DNA of 64,000 nt from Galbitalea sp. SE-J8 (GTDB lineage: Bacteria > Actinomycetota > Actinomycetes > Actinomycetales > Microbacteriaceae), in NCBI RefSeq assembly GCF_030345695.1, contig NZ_JAUASV010000004.1:124001-188000 (forward strand). Direction: 5' to 3'. The position numbers and the translations under genes are program-made. The notes under the pieces are model-generated. The model ran no database searches, had not been told where the DNA came from, and saw only the letters and a list, made by a program, of their open reading frames with translations. Shown here in pieces: positions 1 through 9,105 of the stretch (the first letter of the stretch is position 1; the number at the start of each line of letters is the position of its first letter).

Positions 1-62
1 GCGGGTTCGTCGTGCGTGCCACGATCCCGGAGTCCGCCGGCACCCCGGAGTCACGGCGATGA
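1..62 (+). CDS. Sensor histidine kinase, C-terminal end only
   Basis: The frame beginning at base 3 reads GFVVRATIPESAGTPESRR and then TGA. The GFVVRATIP segment is the kind of closing beta strand that ends the HATPase domain of NarL-type sensor kinases. The TGA shares bases with the ATG of the following response regulator (ATGA overlap), which is the usual arrangement of a two-component pair. Only about 19 residues are visible, so the assignment rests on this short segment and on the neighbouring gene. Confidence 0.6.
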   Translation, partial: GFVVRATIPESAGTPESRR

Positions 63-724
63 CGACACGCGTGCTGCTCGCCGACGACCAGGAGCTCGTG
101 CGCGCCGGCTTCCGCATCATCCTGAACTCCGAGCCGGGCATCGCGGTCGTCGGGGAGGCCGCCGACGGCGCGGACGCCGTGCGCCTCGCCGCCGACCTGC
201 GTCCCGACGTGATCTGCATGGACGTGCAGATGCCCGGCACCGACGGTCTCGAGGCGACGCGCACGATCGTCGCCGCCGATCCGCGCGCGGCGGTGCTCAT
301 GCTCACGACCTTCGATCGCGACGACTACCTGTTCGCGGCGCTCGACGCCGGGGCGAGCGGGTTCCTGCTCAAGACGGCGAGCCCCGAGGACCTCATCGCG
401 GCCGTGCAGGTCGTCGCACGCGGCGACGCGCTGCTCTCGCCGAGGGTCACGCGACGGGTCATCGAGCGCGCCTCGGCCGACCGCGGCCACGCGCCCGCAC
501 CCGCCGCCCGGATCGACGAGCTCACCGACCGGGAGAACGAGGTGCTGCTGCTCGTCGCCGAGGGGCTCTCCAACGCGGAGATCGCCGCGCGCCTCGTCGT
601 CGGCGAGGCGACCGTCAAGACCCACGTCTCCAACGTGCTGCGCGGGCTGGGGCTGCGCGATCGCATCCACGCCGTCATCTACGCCTACGAGAACGGCCTC
701 ACGACCGGCACCGCCGAGCGCTGA
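59..724 (+). CDS. NarL/FixJ-family two-component response regulator
   Basis: 221 residues. The receiver domain covers about residues 4-120, with the acidic pair D9/D10, phosphoacceptor D55 in CMDVQMPG, T83/T84 and K105, all in the expected places. A LuxR-type helix-turn-helix follows at about 150-215 (LTDRENEVLLLVAEGLSNAE, then ATVKTHVSNVL). Phosphorylation by the kinase whose end precedes it should control DNA binding. The start overlaps the kinase stop, so the pair is translationally coupled. The ABC exporter downstream begins after 120 bases and has its own promoter-like hexamer, so it may be a target but is not clearly in the same operon. The inducing signal cannot be told from this window. 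Confidence 0.9.
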   Translation: MTTRVLLADDQELVRAGFRIILNSEPGIAVVGEAADGADAVRLAADLRPDVICMDVQMPGTDGLEATRTIVAADPRAAVLMLTTFDRDDYLFAALDAGASGFLLKTASPEDLIAAVQVVARGDALLSPRVTRRVIERASADRGHAPAPAARIDELTDRENEVLLLVAEGLSNAEIAARLVVGEATVKTHVSNVLRGLGLRDRIHAVIYAYENGLTTGTAER

Positions 725-831
725 CGGACCCAGAGCCCTGACGGACGCCGAGCGCTGACGGCGCCGCCTCCCCCGCGCGGCGGAGGCGCATGACCCGTCC
801 GCGGGCGGAGGCGCGCGCGGCATCCGCTGCC

Positions 832-837
832 TAGCGT
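832..837 (+). promoter_or_regulatory. Probable -10 element, leaderless start
   Basis: TAGCGT lies 7 bases before the ATG at 845 and no Shine-Dalgarno sequence is present. This spacing favours ATG 845 as both transcription and translation start over the in-frame GTG at 836. Confidence 0.5.
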
Positions 838-844
838 GGACGGC

Positions 845-1729
845 ATGCTGCGGATCGAGGGAGTGACCCGGCGCTTCGGCGACCGGACCGTGCTGGACGA
901 CGTGTCGTTCGACGTCGGCGGCGGGCGGATGACGGGGTTCGTCGGCGGCAACGGCGCGGGCAAGACGACGGCGATGCGCATCATCCTCGGCGTGCTCGCA
1001 CCGCACGCGGGACGCGTGACGCTCGACGGCGACCCGCTCGACACCGCGCGTCGCGCGCAGTTCGGCTACATGCCGGAGGAGCGCGGCCTGTACCCCAAGA
1101 TGCGGGTGCGCGAGCAGATCGCCTACCTCGGCCGGCTGCACGGCATGCCGAAGTCCGCCGCCGAGAAGAGCGCCGACGGGCTGCTCGACCGCCTCGGCCT
1201 CGCCGAGCGACGGAACGACAAGCTCGAGGACCTCAGCCTCGGCAACCAGCAGCGCGCGCAGATCGCCGCGGCGCTCGTGCACGAGCCCGAGGTGCTCGTG
1301 CTCGACGAGCCGTTCTCCGGCCTCGACCCGATGGCCGTCGAGGTCGTGCTCGGCGTGCTGCAGGATGCCGCGAGACGCGGCGCGCCGGTGCTGTTCTCGT
1401 CGCACCAGCTCGACATCGTCGAGCGGCTCTGCGACGACCTGGTCGTGATCGGCGACGGGCGCATCCTCGCCTCCGGGTCGCGCGAGCAGCTGCGGGCCCG
1501 CTACGGCGGCTCGCGCTACGAGCTGCAGTCCGCGGGCGACGTCGGCTGGCTGCGCGCCGAGCCCGGCGTCGGGGTCGTCGAGTTCGACGGCGGCTACGCG
1601 CTGCTCGAGATCGCCGACCGCGCGACGGCGCAGCGCGTGCTGCGCCGCGCCGTCGACGACGCGCCCGTCGATCGCTTCGGCCCCGTGCTGCCCACCCTGA
1701 CCGAGATCTTCCGGGAGGTCGTGCGATGA
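845..1729 (+). CDS. ABC transporter ATP-binding protein (NatA-type)
   Basis: 294 residues from ATG 845; an in-frame GTG at 836 falls inside the probable -10 element. Walker A is GGNGAGKTT at about residues 34-42, the signature is LSLGNQQ at about 130, and Walker B with the catalytic Glu is VLVLDEP at about 150-156, followed by the H-loop SSHQLD. The C-terminal 80 residues form the extra domain seen in NatA/YhaQ-type exporters. The gene overlaps the permease gene by four bases (ATGA), so the two form one exporter. NatA-type systems export sodium, drugs or peptides; the substrate here is unknown. The adjacent two-component system may regulate it. Confidence 0.9.
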   Translation: MLRIEGVTRRFGDRTVLDDVSFDVGGGRMTGFVGGNGAGKTTAMRIILGVLAPHAGRVTLDGDPLDTARRAQFGYMPEERGLYPKMRVREQIAYLGRLHGMPKSAAEKSADGLLDRLGLAERRNDKLEDLSLGNQQRAQIAAALVHEPEVLVLDEPFSGLDPMAVEVVLGVLQDAARRGAPVLFSSHQLDIVERLCDDLVVIGDGRILASGSREQLRARYGGSRYELQSAGDVGWLRAEPGVGVVEFDGGYALLEIADRATAQRVLRRAVDDAPVDRFGPVLPTLTEIFREVVR

Positions 1730-2814
1730 CCACGCGATACGTTCCGCCCACGTTCTGGCCCGGGGTGCGCCTCGTCGCCGAGCGCGAGCTCTCGACGCGC
1801 CTGCGCTCGAAGTCGTTCCTCATCTCGTCCGCGATCCTGCTCGCGGCCGTGCTCGTCTCGGTCGTCGTCGGCTCGATCGCGAGCGCGAACCCGTCGCGCA
1901 CGACGCTCGCGGTCGCCGGCCCGATCACCGCGAGCATCCCGTCCGGCGCCTTCGACGTCACCGAGGTGACGGATGCCGCTGCCGCGGAGCAGCTGGTGCG
2001 AAGCGGCGACGTGGATGCGGCCGTCGTCCCCGACGACTCGGCCGCGGGCGTGCGCGTGATCGCGCTCGACGAGACGCCGGCCGACGTCGTCGCGGCGTTC
2101 AGCATCCGTCCCGACGTGCAGCTGCTCGACGCGACGGCCGCCGACCCGGCGATCGCCTACTTCGTGGCGCTCGGCTTCGGCGTGGCGTTCTTCATGGCGG
2201 CCATCACGTTCGGCCAGACGATCGCGCAGTCCGTGGTCGAGGAGAAGCAGAACCGGGTCGTCGAGATCCTGATGGCCACGACGCCCGCGCGCGTGCTGCT
2301 CGCGGGCAAGATCCTCGGCAACTCGATCCTCGCGTTCGCGCAGATCGCGCTCATCGCCGCGGTCGCCGGCGTGGGCCTCGTCGCGACGGGACAGGACGCC
2401 CTGCTGGCCGGCATCGGTCCGTCGATCGTCTGGTTCGTCATCCTGTTCGTGTTCGGCTTCGTCATGCTCGCCGCGCTCTACTCGGCGACCGCGGCGCTCG
2501 TCTCGCGGCAGGAGGACCTCGCCTCGGCCGTCTCGCCGGTGACGATGCTCGTGATGATCCCGTACTTCCTCATCGTGTTCTTCAACCAGAACGACACGGT
2601 CGTCGCGATCATGTCGTACGTGCCGTTCTCGGCCCCGATCGGCATGCCCGTGCGGATCTTCCTCGGCACGGCGCAGTGGTGGGAGCCCCTCGTCGCGCTC
2701 GCCGTGCTCATCGCCACGACCGTCGGGATCGTGGCCGTCGGCTCGCGGGTCTACGCGGGCGGTCTGCTGCGCACGGGCGGCCGGGTGAAGGTGCGCGAGG
2801 CGCTGCGCGGCTGA
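1726..2814 (+). CDS. ABC-2 type permease (NatB-like)
   Basis: 362 residues. One membrane helix lies at about residues 33-53, then a roughly 85-residue exposed loop, then a cluster of about five further helices from about 140 to 350 (for example YFVALGFGVAFFMAAITF). This is the layout of ABC-2 permeases of the NatB/YhaP group. The segment VEEKQNRVVEILMATT just after the second helix is the typical conserved cytoplasmic motif of that group. It partners with the overlapping ATPase gene. The next gene is convergent and its stop lies only ten bases away. Confidence 0.88.
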   Translation: MTTRYVPPTFWPGVRLVAERELSTRLRSKSFLISSAILLAAVLVSVVVGSIASANPSRTTLAVAGPITASIPSGAFDVTEVTDAAAAEQLVRSGDVDAAVVPDDSAAGVRVIALDETPADVVAAFSIRPDVQLLDATAADPAIAYFVALGFGVAFFMAAITFGQTIAQSVVEEKQNRVVEILMATTPARVLLAGKILGNSILAFAQIALIAAVAGVGLVATGQDALLAGIGPSIVWFVILFVFGFVMLAALYSATAALVSRQEDLASAVSPVTMLVMIPYFLIVFFNQNDTVVAIMSYVPFSAPIGMPVRIFLGTAQWWEPLVALAVLIATTVGIVAVGSRVYAGGLLRTGGRVKVREALRG

Positions 2815-2823
2815 CCCAGCCGG

Positions 2824-5800
2824 CTACCTCCTCACGACGACCTTCGACGTCGCGCTCGTCGACGGGGCGTAGTAGCCGCTGCCCGCATAGACCGCCTTGA
2901 CCCGCCAGGTGCCCCTCGCGAGCTTCGGCAGCGTCACGCTCGCCCGGCCCTTCGCGAGGGTCGCCCGCACCTTCTTCGTGTGCGCCCCGGAGACGAGCGT
3001 CACGGTGACCCGGCCGGATGCCGCGGCGAGCCCGGCAGCCGCCGCGATCCGAACGGTCGCCCGGCCGGTCTTCCTCACGGTGGGCTTCTTCGTCACCGAG
3101 AGCTTCGGCGCGTGCGCCTTCGCGGCGGCGACGATCAGCGCGATCGACGTCGACGACGACCCCACCGCGGGGTCGCCCGCGTAGCCGATCGACACCGCGT
3201 AGCTGCCGGGCTTCACGGTGCGCGGGAGCGCGATCGTCACCGTGCCCGTGCCGACCGGCACGGTCCGGGACACGCCTGCGCCGCTCAGGGTGACCGAGCC
3301 GGTGAGGGCCGCGACGCCCGCGGGTCGCGCCACGGCGACGGACACCGGCGTCGACGTGCCGTAGCGCGCCGGGCTCGCCGCCGCGGTGACGGAGGTCGCC
3401 GACTGCGACACGGGAGCGAGCGGGGCCGACGTGGCGGTGACGGTTCCCGTCGTGCCCGACTTCGACGCGACCGAGCGGTAGCCGATGACCCCGCCGACCC
3501 AGGCGGCGTCGACGCCGAGCGTCGCACCGGTCGCGCCCGGGATCGCGGAGCCGTCGAGCAGCCACTGCCCCGCGACATCCGTCGGGTCACCGGTGAAGGC
3601 GCCGGGCGTGGCGACCAGGGTCGAACCGACGGTCGGGACGCCCGCGATCGAGGGCGCCGCCGCGATGCCGATGCCGAGCGAGGCGGGCAGGGTCGGGTCC
3701 GTCACGGCGAGCACGAACGACGTCCGCGACTCCGCTCGGGTGTCATCGCCCGAGTAGGCGGCCTCGGCGGCGTACTCGCCGGGCGGCGGGAGGATGTCGA
3801 CGGTGCAGCTCGCCGTGCCGTCCGTCACCGTCGCCTGGCAGAGCACGTCCTCGCCGTTCGAGAACTGCACGAAGCCCGTGGCACCGGCGGGGGAGACGGA
3901 TGCCGTGAGCACCGCCGGGGTGCCGAAGGTCGCGGTGGACCTCGGCACCGACACCGTCGTGACGTCGAGGTCCGGCACCGGCGTCGCCCGGACGCGCACG
4001 GTGCGCGAGGCCTGCGCGACGTTGCCGTTCGCGTCGCTCGCGCTGTAGACGAGCGTGTAGCTGCCGGGTGTCGCGGTGTCGACCGCGCCGGCCACCTGCA
4101 CGGATGCGGTGACGTCGCCGTCGGAGTCGTCCGTCGCGGTGACGCCCGCGAGGGCGTCGAACGGCTCGTCCTGCGGCACGGTCGTGTCGGCGGGCAGCGT
4201 CAGCACCGGCGCGGTCGTGTCGCTGCCGGCGGCCGTCGCGACGAAGACGCCGCCGTACTGCTCGACGTCGCCGAGGTCCTCGCCCGCGGCGTTGCGGCTC
4301 GTCGCCGTCCACGCGTAGGTCGTGCCGCGGGTCAGTCCGCTCCAGGTCACCGTGGCCGGCCAGCCGGAGCGCGCGGTCGCCGTGCCGATGACGGTGGTCG
4401 TCGGCGTGACGACCGTGAGCGCGTCGGTGCTGAACGACGTGGTGCGGCTCGTCAGGTCGATCGGCACCGTGAAGTTCTCCTCGGCGCCGTTGTAGCGGCT
4501 CAGCGGGTCGTAGATGGTCGGTCCGAAGCGATCGAGCACGGGCGAGTAGCTGTCCACCGAGAGCGTCGACTTCGCGATGTCGACCTGCAGGAGCCGCAGG
4601 AACGACGAGCCGAGCACGAGCTTGTCCTCCGGCTTGTGATCGACGACGCCGTCGCCGTCCACGTCGATGCTCCCGTTCGTGCCGAACACGCACGACGGAC
4701 AGCTGCCCGGCGTGAAGATCGTGCTGGCCGGCACCGTGTACGCCTGGTAGTCGGAGAGCAGCTCGACGACCTTGTGCGTGCTGTCGGTCGTGGCGATCGA
4801 CTTGAGGTTGATGCCCGACCCGTGGCGGTGCCCGGCGAGCACGAGCACGATGTTCGGGTTCGTGGAGACCACCTTGTCGTAGAGCAGGTTCCCGTCGTCG
4901 GCGAGCGCGGCACCTCGACCGTCGGGATTGGTGGAGTAGGTGAGGTAGCCGTGGGTCATCAGGATGCCGTTGCGATCGTGGTAGCGCGCGAACACGGAGT
5001 TCGCCCAGTCGACCTCCTGCTGCGTGACGCCGTACGAGAGGCCGACGACGACGAAGTCGAGGCCGCCCGCCGAGAACAGCACGTAGCTGTTCTGGTTGTC
5101 GTGGCCGGGGCTCACGACGTGACCGGTGGCATCCGTCGTCTCATCCCACGCGTGATAGTCCGCGCCGGCCGGCCACCCCGCGGCCTGGGCGTACCAGTCG
5201 TCGGCCGTGAACGCCTCGCTGAACCGGGAGGCCGCGCCGTCCTCAACGCCGAGCTGGTTGTCATGGTTGCCCGCGATGACCTGGTTCGGGATGCCGCTGT
5301 CCGCGAGCGGTCCGAGTGCGCCGGACGCGAACGAGAACTCCTTCTGAACCTGCCCCTCCAGGCCGGGATAGAGCAGCGAGCCGTCCGACGCGGTCGCCTC
5401 CGGGTTGTAGTAGTCGTTGTTGATGAGATCGCCGGAGTTCGCGACGAACGCGATCTTGCGTGGTGCCGCGTTGTCCACCGTCCAGTCGACGGCATCCCGG
5501 TAGGCGGAGGCCCAGATGGCCTGCTCCTCCGGCGTCTCGACGCCGGAGGACGTCGGATAGCTGACGCTCGCCGGCCACTGCCCGGCACCTCCGGTCGCGC
5601 CCTCCGTCACGTACTGCGGATCGGTCCAGTGCACGATCGAGAAGTCGTAGTCGCCCGGGTCCTCGAAGTGGTCCTTGAGCGCCGCGGTGCCGGCACTCGC
5701 ATCCCGCGGCGCGAGGTCGTCCGCGAAGGGGTCCTCGACGGCGACGAGCACGTGCACGAGCGGCGTGCCGCTCGACGCGTCGACGAGCGCCTCGGACAGG

Positions 5801-7899
5801 TCGCCGACCAGCACGGTGTCCCCGCCGGAGGTGCCGCGCGTGCTCGCGAGCTCGACCCAGGCGTCCTTCTCGACGCTCCACGCCCGGACGGTCGCGGTGC
5901 GCTCGGGGTCGACCGTGCCGCTCCACTGCACGCGCCGGTCATCACCGCTCGCGGGCACGGTCACGTCGAAGCGCTGGAACGGGATCTCGTCGTGCGACGC
6001 CACGCTGCCGGTCGTGTCGCCGTCGGCGACCTGCTCCCCGGTGAGCGCCGAGCCGTCGGTGTACGGGAACTCCAGAGCCGACGGCACCACGGGCACGATC
6101 CCCTGGAAGCCGCCGCTCGCCACGCTCGCCATCGCCCGCTCGAAGGTCGTCGTGACCTGGCCGCCGTCGGGGTCGGTCGCGGCGGCCGAGAGGCTCACCG
6201 TGCCGTGGCCCTGCCCGGTGTCGGTGCCGCCGCCGATCGGGATGCTCGACGACGTGAACGGGATGCGGTACTCGATCGGTGCACCGAAGAGGTCGGTCGC
6301 CGTGATGACGATCTCGTGCGCGCCGGCGCGCATTCCCGCGCCGATGAGCTGCCCGGGCTGGATGGGCCCGCCGTCGAGCAGGTAGCTCCAGCCGGATGCG
6401 GCCCCCTGGTTCTCGATGGTCGCGGAGAAGCGCACGGGCTTCGCGAGGCTCGCGTCGGCCGCGGGAACGCTCGCGGTGAGTGCGACGCCGCTGTCCCGGT
6501 CACCGAGGGTCGTGACGCTCAGGGCGTGCACCTGGTCGGCGTCGAGCACGCCGCTCCAGATGCGCGCCGCGGCGACCGTGCCGGCGCCGTAGAACTCGAG
6601 GTTGGCATTGGTGCCGACATCCGCGCCGATGACCCAGTACCGGTAGCTCGGCGGGGCCGTCGCGCCGGTCTTCGCCGACTCGCCGGCGAGCGACCCGCTG
6701 AGGTAGAGCTTCGCGGTGGTCCCGTCGTAGGTCGCGACCGCGTCGTACCAGAGACCCGTGCGCGCCGGTGCCGTCACCGCCACGGTGCTGCCGATGACGA
6801 AGCGGATGTTCCCGCCGCTGACGTCGATCGTGTATCCGCCGCCCTGCCGACCGGAGCACATCGCGTTGTTCGTCGCCGTCGGCAGGGTGCCGTCGAACCG
6901 GAAGGCGCACTCGATCGTGACGGTCGTCGTGATGTCGGTCGCGCTTCCGGAGTCCCACGGCTCCGACAGCGGATAGCGGATGCCCGAGGCCCCGTTGAAG
7001 GACGCGACCGTGCGGTCGAGCGCGGGGTCGGTGCTGTAGACGGGCGCCCCGATCACGGTGGCCGGGCGGTTCGCCGCGGCATCCGTCGCCGTGCCGTCGG
7101 CGAAGTCGACATCGAGCACGTCGGCGTCCGGAACGGTCGCGGGCTGCGGCCCGACGCGGCCCTCGTGCACGGCGAGCACCTGCTCCGCGGTCAACGGCGT
7201 GCTCCAGATGCTCGAGCGCGCGACGGCGCCCGTCGCGAACGACTCCCCCGCGCCCGCGGCCTTCGTGTCGGCGCCCACGAACCAGAACTGCGCCGCGGGC
7301 GTCGTGTTCCCGCCCGCCTTCGTGCCCGTGCCGACGAGGACGCCGTCGAGGTAGAGCGCCGCGTCGGTGCCGTCCCACGTCGCGACGACGTCGTACCAGG
7401 TGCCCGACGCGACCGGGTGCGTGATGACGACGGAGCCGGCCACCACGAAACGCAGACCGTCCTTGGTGATGTCGATCGAGTAGCCGCCGGTCTGGCGTCC
7501 GGAGCAGAACGCGTTGGTGCTGGTCGCCGGGCTCGGACCGTCGTAGCGCAGCTCGCAGCGCAGCGTGACCGACTCGAGGATGTTCTTCGGGTTGCTCGTG
7601 CTCCAGAGCGTGTCGGCGGGGAACCGGACTCCGGCCGAGCCGCCGAAGGTCGCGACGGTCGCGCCGATCGTCGCGTCGCTCTCGTAGCCGGGCGAGCCGA
7701 TCGCCGTCGGCGCCAGTTGCTGCACGTGCTCGACGGGCGCGCCGCTCGCGAAGTCGACGTCGAGCACGTCGGGGGTCGGGGCGCTCGTCGGCTCGGCGCT
7801 CGCGGGCAGGGCGACACCGCTCGCGGCCCCCGCGGCGAGCGCGACGGCCGCGATAGCGGCGGCGGCGGAACGGATGCGGCGGCGGATGGCGGTGCGCAC
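2824..7899 (-). CDS. Secreted LamG / calcineurin-like phosphoesterase multidomain protein
   Basis: 1691 residues. A signal peptide (RRRIRSAAAAIAAVALAAGA, then ALPASA) is followed by two LamG-type concanavalin-like domains at about 45-245 and 255-470 that share wording such as VLDVDF, CSGRQTGGYSID and LYLDG. A linker and Ig-like segment come next, then a metallophosphoesterase at about 755-1110 with HWTDPQY, GDLINND, AGNHDNQ and AGHRHGSG, the metal ligands of the family. C-terminal to it are an HYR/DUF5011-like domain (about 1225-1305) and several Ig-like repeats rich in Lys and Thr. There is no LPXTG motif and no terminal membrane helix, so it is probably released or held non-covalently. A purine-rich ribosome binding site (GAGGGAG) precedes the ATG. 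The substrate, perhaps an extracellular phosphoester or nucleotide, is unknown. Confidence 0.85.
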   Translation of the reverse strand: MRTAIRRRIRSAAAAIAAVALAAGAASGVALPASAEPTSAPTPDVLDVDFASGAPVEHVQQLAPTAIGSPGYESDATIGATVATFGGSAGVRFPADTLWSTSNPKNILESVTLRCELRYDGPSPATSTNAFCSGRQTGGYSIDITKDGLRFVVAGSVVITHPVASGTWYDVVATWDGTDAALYLDGVLVGTGTKAGGNTTPAAQFWFVGADTKAAGAGESFATGAVARSSIWSTPLTAEQVLAVHEGRVGPQPATVPDADVLDVDFADGTATDAAANRPATVIGAPVYSTDPALDRTVASFNGASGIRYPLSEPWDSGSATDITTTVTIECAFRFDGTLPTATNNAMCSGRQGGGYTIDVSGGNIRFVIGSTVAVTAPARTGLWYDAVATYDGTTAKLYLSGSLAGESAKTGATAPPSYRYWVIGADVGTNANLEFYGAGTVAAARIWSGVLDADQVHALSVTTLGDRDSGVALTASVPAADASLAKPVRFSATIENQGAASGWSYLLDGGPIQPGQLIGAGMRAGAHEIVITATDLFGAPIEYRIPFTSSSIPIGGGTDTGQGHGTVSLSAAATDPDGGQVTTTFERAMASVASGGFQGIVPVVPSALEFPYTDGSALTGEQVADGDTTGSVASHDEIPFQRFDVTVPASGDDRRVQWSGTVDPERTATVRAWSVEKDAWVELASTRGTSGGDTVLVGDLSEALVDASSGTPLVHVLVAVEDPFADDLAPRDASAGTAALKDHFEDPGDYDFSIVHWTDPQYVTEGATGGAGQWPASVSYPTSSGVETPEEQAIWASAYRDAVDWTVDNAAPRKIAFVANSGDLINNDYYNPEATASDGSLLYPGLEGQVQKEFSFASGALGPLADSGIPNQVIAGNHDNQLGVEDGAASRFSEAFTADDWYAQAAGWPAGADYHAWDETTDATGHVVSPGHDNQNSYVLFSAGGLDFVVVGLSYGVTQQEVDWANSVFARYHDRNGILMTHGYLTYSTNPDGRGAALADDGNLLYDKVVSTNPNIVLVLAGHRHGSGINLKSIATTDSTHKVVELLSDYQAYTVPASTIFTPGSCPSCVFGTNGSIDVDGDGVVDHKPEDKLVLGSSFLRLLQVDIAKSTLSVDSYSPVLDRFGPTIYDPLSRYNGAEENFTVPIDLTSRTTSFSTDALTVVTPTTTVIGTATARSGWPATVTWSGLTRGTTYAWTATSRNAAGEDLGDVEQYGGVFVATAAGSDTTAPVLTLPADTTVPQDEPFDALAGVTATDDSDGDVTASVQVAGAVDTATPGSYTLVYSASDANGNVAQASRTVRVRATPVPDLDVTTVSVPRSTATFGTPAVLTASVSPAGATGFVQFSNGEDVLCQATVTDGTASCTVDILPPPGEYAAEAAYSGDDTRAESRTSFVLAVTDPTLPASLGIGIAAAPSIAGVPTVGSTLVATPGAFTGDPTDVAGQWLLDGSAIPGATGATLGVDAAWVGGVIGYRSVASKSGTTGTVTATSAPLAPVSQSATSVTAAASPARYGTSTPVSVAVARPAGVAALTGSVTLSGAGVSRTVPVGTGTVTIALPRTVKPGSYAVSIGYAGDPAVGSSSTSIALIVAAAKAHAPKLSVTKKPTVRKTGRATVRIAAAAGLAAASGRVTVTLVSGAHTKKVRATLAKGRASVTLPKLARGTWRVKAVYAGSGYYAPSTSATSKVVVRR

Positions 7900-8009
7900 G
7901 GCAGAACTCCCTCGATCGGCTGCGCTCGCAGAAGCAGCGCGGGAATACGTTAGGGATGCTCGGTGAACCCCGGGTAACCCGAGCGTGTCGGGTCGGGGAG
8001 GATGGAGGG

Positions 8010-9080
8010 GTGACGAGACTGCACGACCCGGCCTGGCGCGGCTTCGCGAGCGACAACTACGCCGGCATCCACCCCGAGGTGCTCGAGGCGATCGCCGACG
8101 CGAACGGCGGGCACCAGGTCGCCTACGGCGACGACGTGTACACCGCCCGCCTGCAGGAGGTCGTGCGCGGCCACTTCGGCGAGCAGGCCGAGGCGTTCCC
8201 CGTGTTCAACGGCACCGGCGCGAACGTCACGGCGCTCACGAGCGCGCTGCCGCGCTGGGGCGCGGTCGTCGCCGCGTCGACCGCGCACATCAACACGGAT
8301 GAGGGCGGCGCCCCCGAGCGCGTCACCGGCCTGAAGATCCTCACCGTCGACACCCCCGACGGCAAGCTCACCCCGGAGCTCATCGACCGCCAGGCCTGGG
8401 GTTGGGGCGACGAGCACCGCGCCCAGCCGCTCGCGGTCTCGATCACGAACTCGACCGAGCTCGGCACGGTCTACACGGTCGACGAGATCCGCGCGATCAC
8501 CGAGCACGCGCACGCCGTCGGGATGAAGGTGCACCTCGACGGGGCGCGCATCGCGAACGCCGCCGCCGCGCTCGGCGCGCCGCTGCGCGCGTTCACGACG
8601 GATGCCGGCGTCGACCTCGTGAGCCTGGGCGGCACGAAGAACGGCATCCTCGCCGGCGAGGCCGTCGTCGCCGTGCACCCCGGCGCCGCCGACGGACTCG
8701 TGTACCTGCGCAAGTACACGATGCAGCTCGCGTCGAAGATGCGCTTCCTCTCCGCCCAGCTCGTCGCGCTCTACGAGGGCGACCTCTGGCTGACGAGCGC
8801 ACAGCGCGCGAACGCGATGGCCGCCCGGCTGCGCGGTGCGCTCGAGGCGGCGATCGCATCCGGCGCCATCCGTCCGGACGCGCTCGGCTTCGCCCACCCG
8901 ACGGACGCCAACGCGGTCTTCGCGCGGCTCGCGAACGGCGCGGCCGACCGCATCCGCGAGTCCTTCCGGTTCTACGACTGGGATCGCGCGGCCGGCGAGG
9001 TGCGCTGGATGGCCTCGTGGGACACCACGGAGACCGACATCGACGCGTTCGTCGCGGCGATCACCGCCGAGCTCGCGTAG
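8010..9080 (+). CDS. ltaE: Low-specificity L-threonine aldolase (beta-eliminating lyase family)
   Basis: 356 residues from GTG 8010, preceded by a GGAGG-containing purine stretch. An in-frame ATG at 7956 would add 18 residues without homology-like character. The fold-type I PLP enzyme is recognisable from FASDNYAGIHPEVLEAI near the N-terminus, HLDGARIANAAAALG, and SLGGTKNG carrying the PLP-binding lysine. The enzyme splits L-threonine or L-allo-threonine to glycine and acetaldehyde in the cytoplasm. It is divergent from the large secreted phosphoesterase and convergent with the permease gene. Nothing in the neighbourhood refines its physiological role. Confidence 0.9.
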   Translation: MTRLHDPAWRGFASDNYAGIHPEVLEAIADANGGHQVAYGDDVYTARLQEVVRGHFGEQAEAFPVFNGTGANVTALTSALPRWGAVVAASTAHINTDEGGAPERVTGLKILTVDTPDGKLTPELIDRQAWGWGDEHRAQPLAVSITNSTELGTVYTVDEIRAITEHAHAVGMKVHLDGARIANAAAALGAPLRAFTTDAGVDLVSLGGTKNGILAGEAVVAVHPGAADGLVYLRKYTMQLASKMRFLSAQLVALYEGDLWLTSAQRANAMAARLRGALEAAIASGAIRPDALGFAHPTDANAVFARLANGAADRIRESFRFYDWDRAAGEVRWMASWDTTETDIDAFVAAITAELA

Positions 9081-9105
9081 CAGCGCGCCCGGCGGCGACC
9101 GACCG

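Noticed and set aside
2980-7953. 1657-codon open frame on the plus strand
   Set aside because: It is antisense to the LamG/phosphoesterase gene. Its composition is Arg/Gly/Ala-rich without domains, as expected of shadow frames in very GC-rich DNA, and the opposite strand has a signal peptide and recognisable domains.
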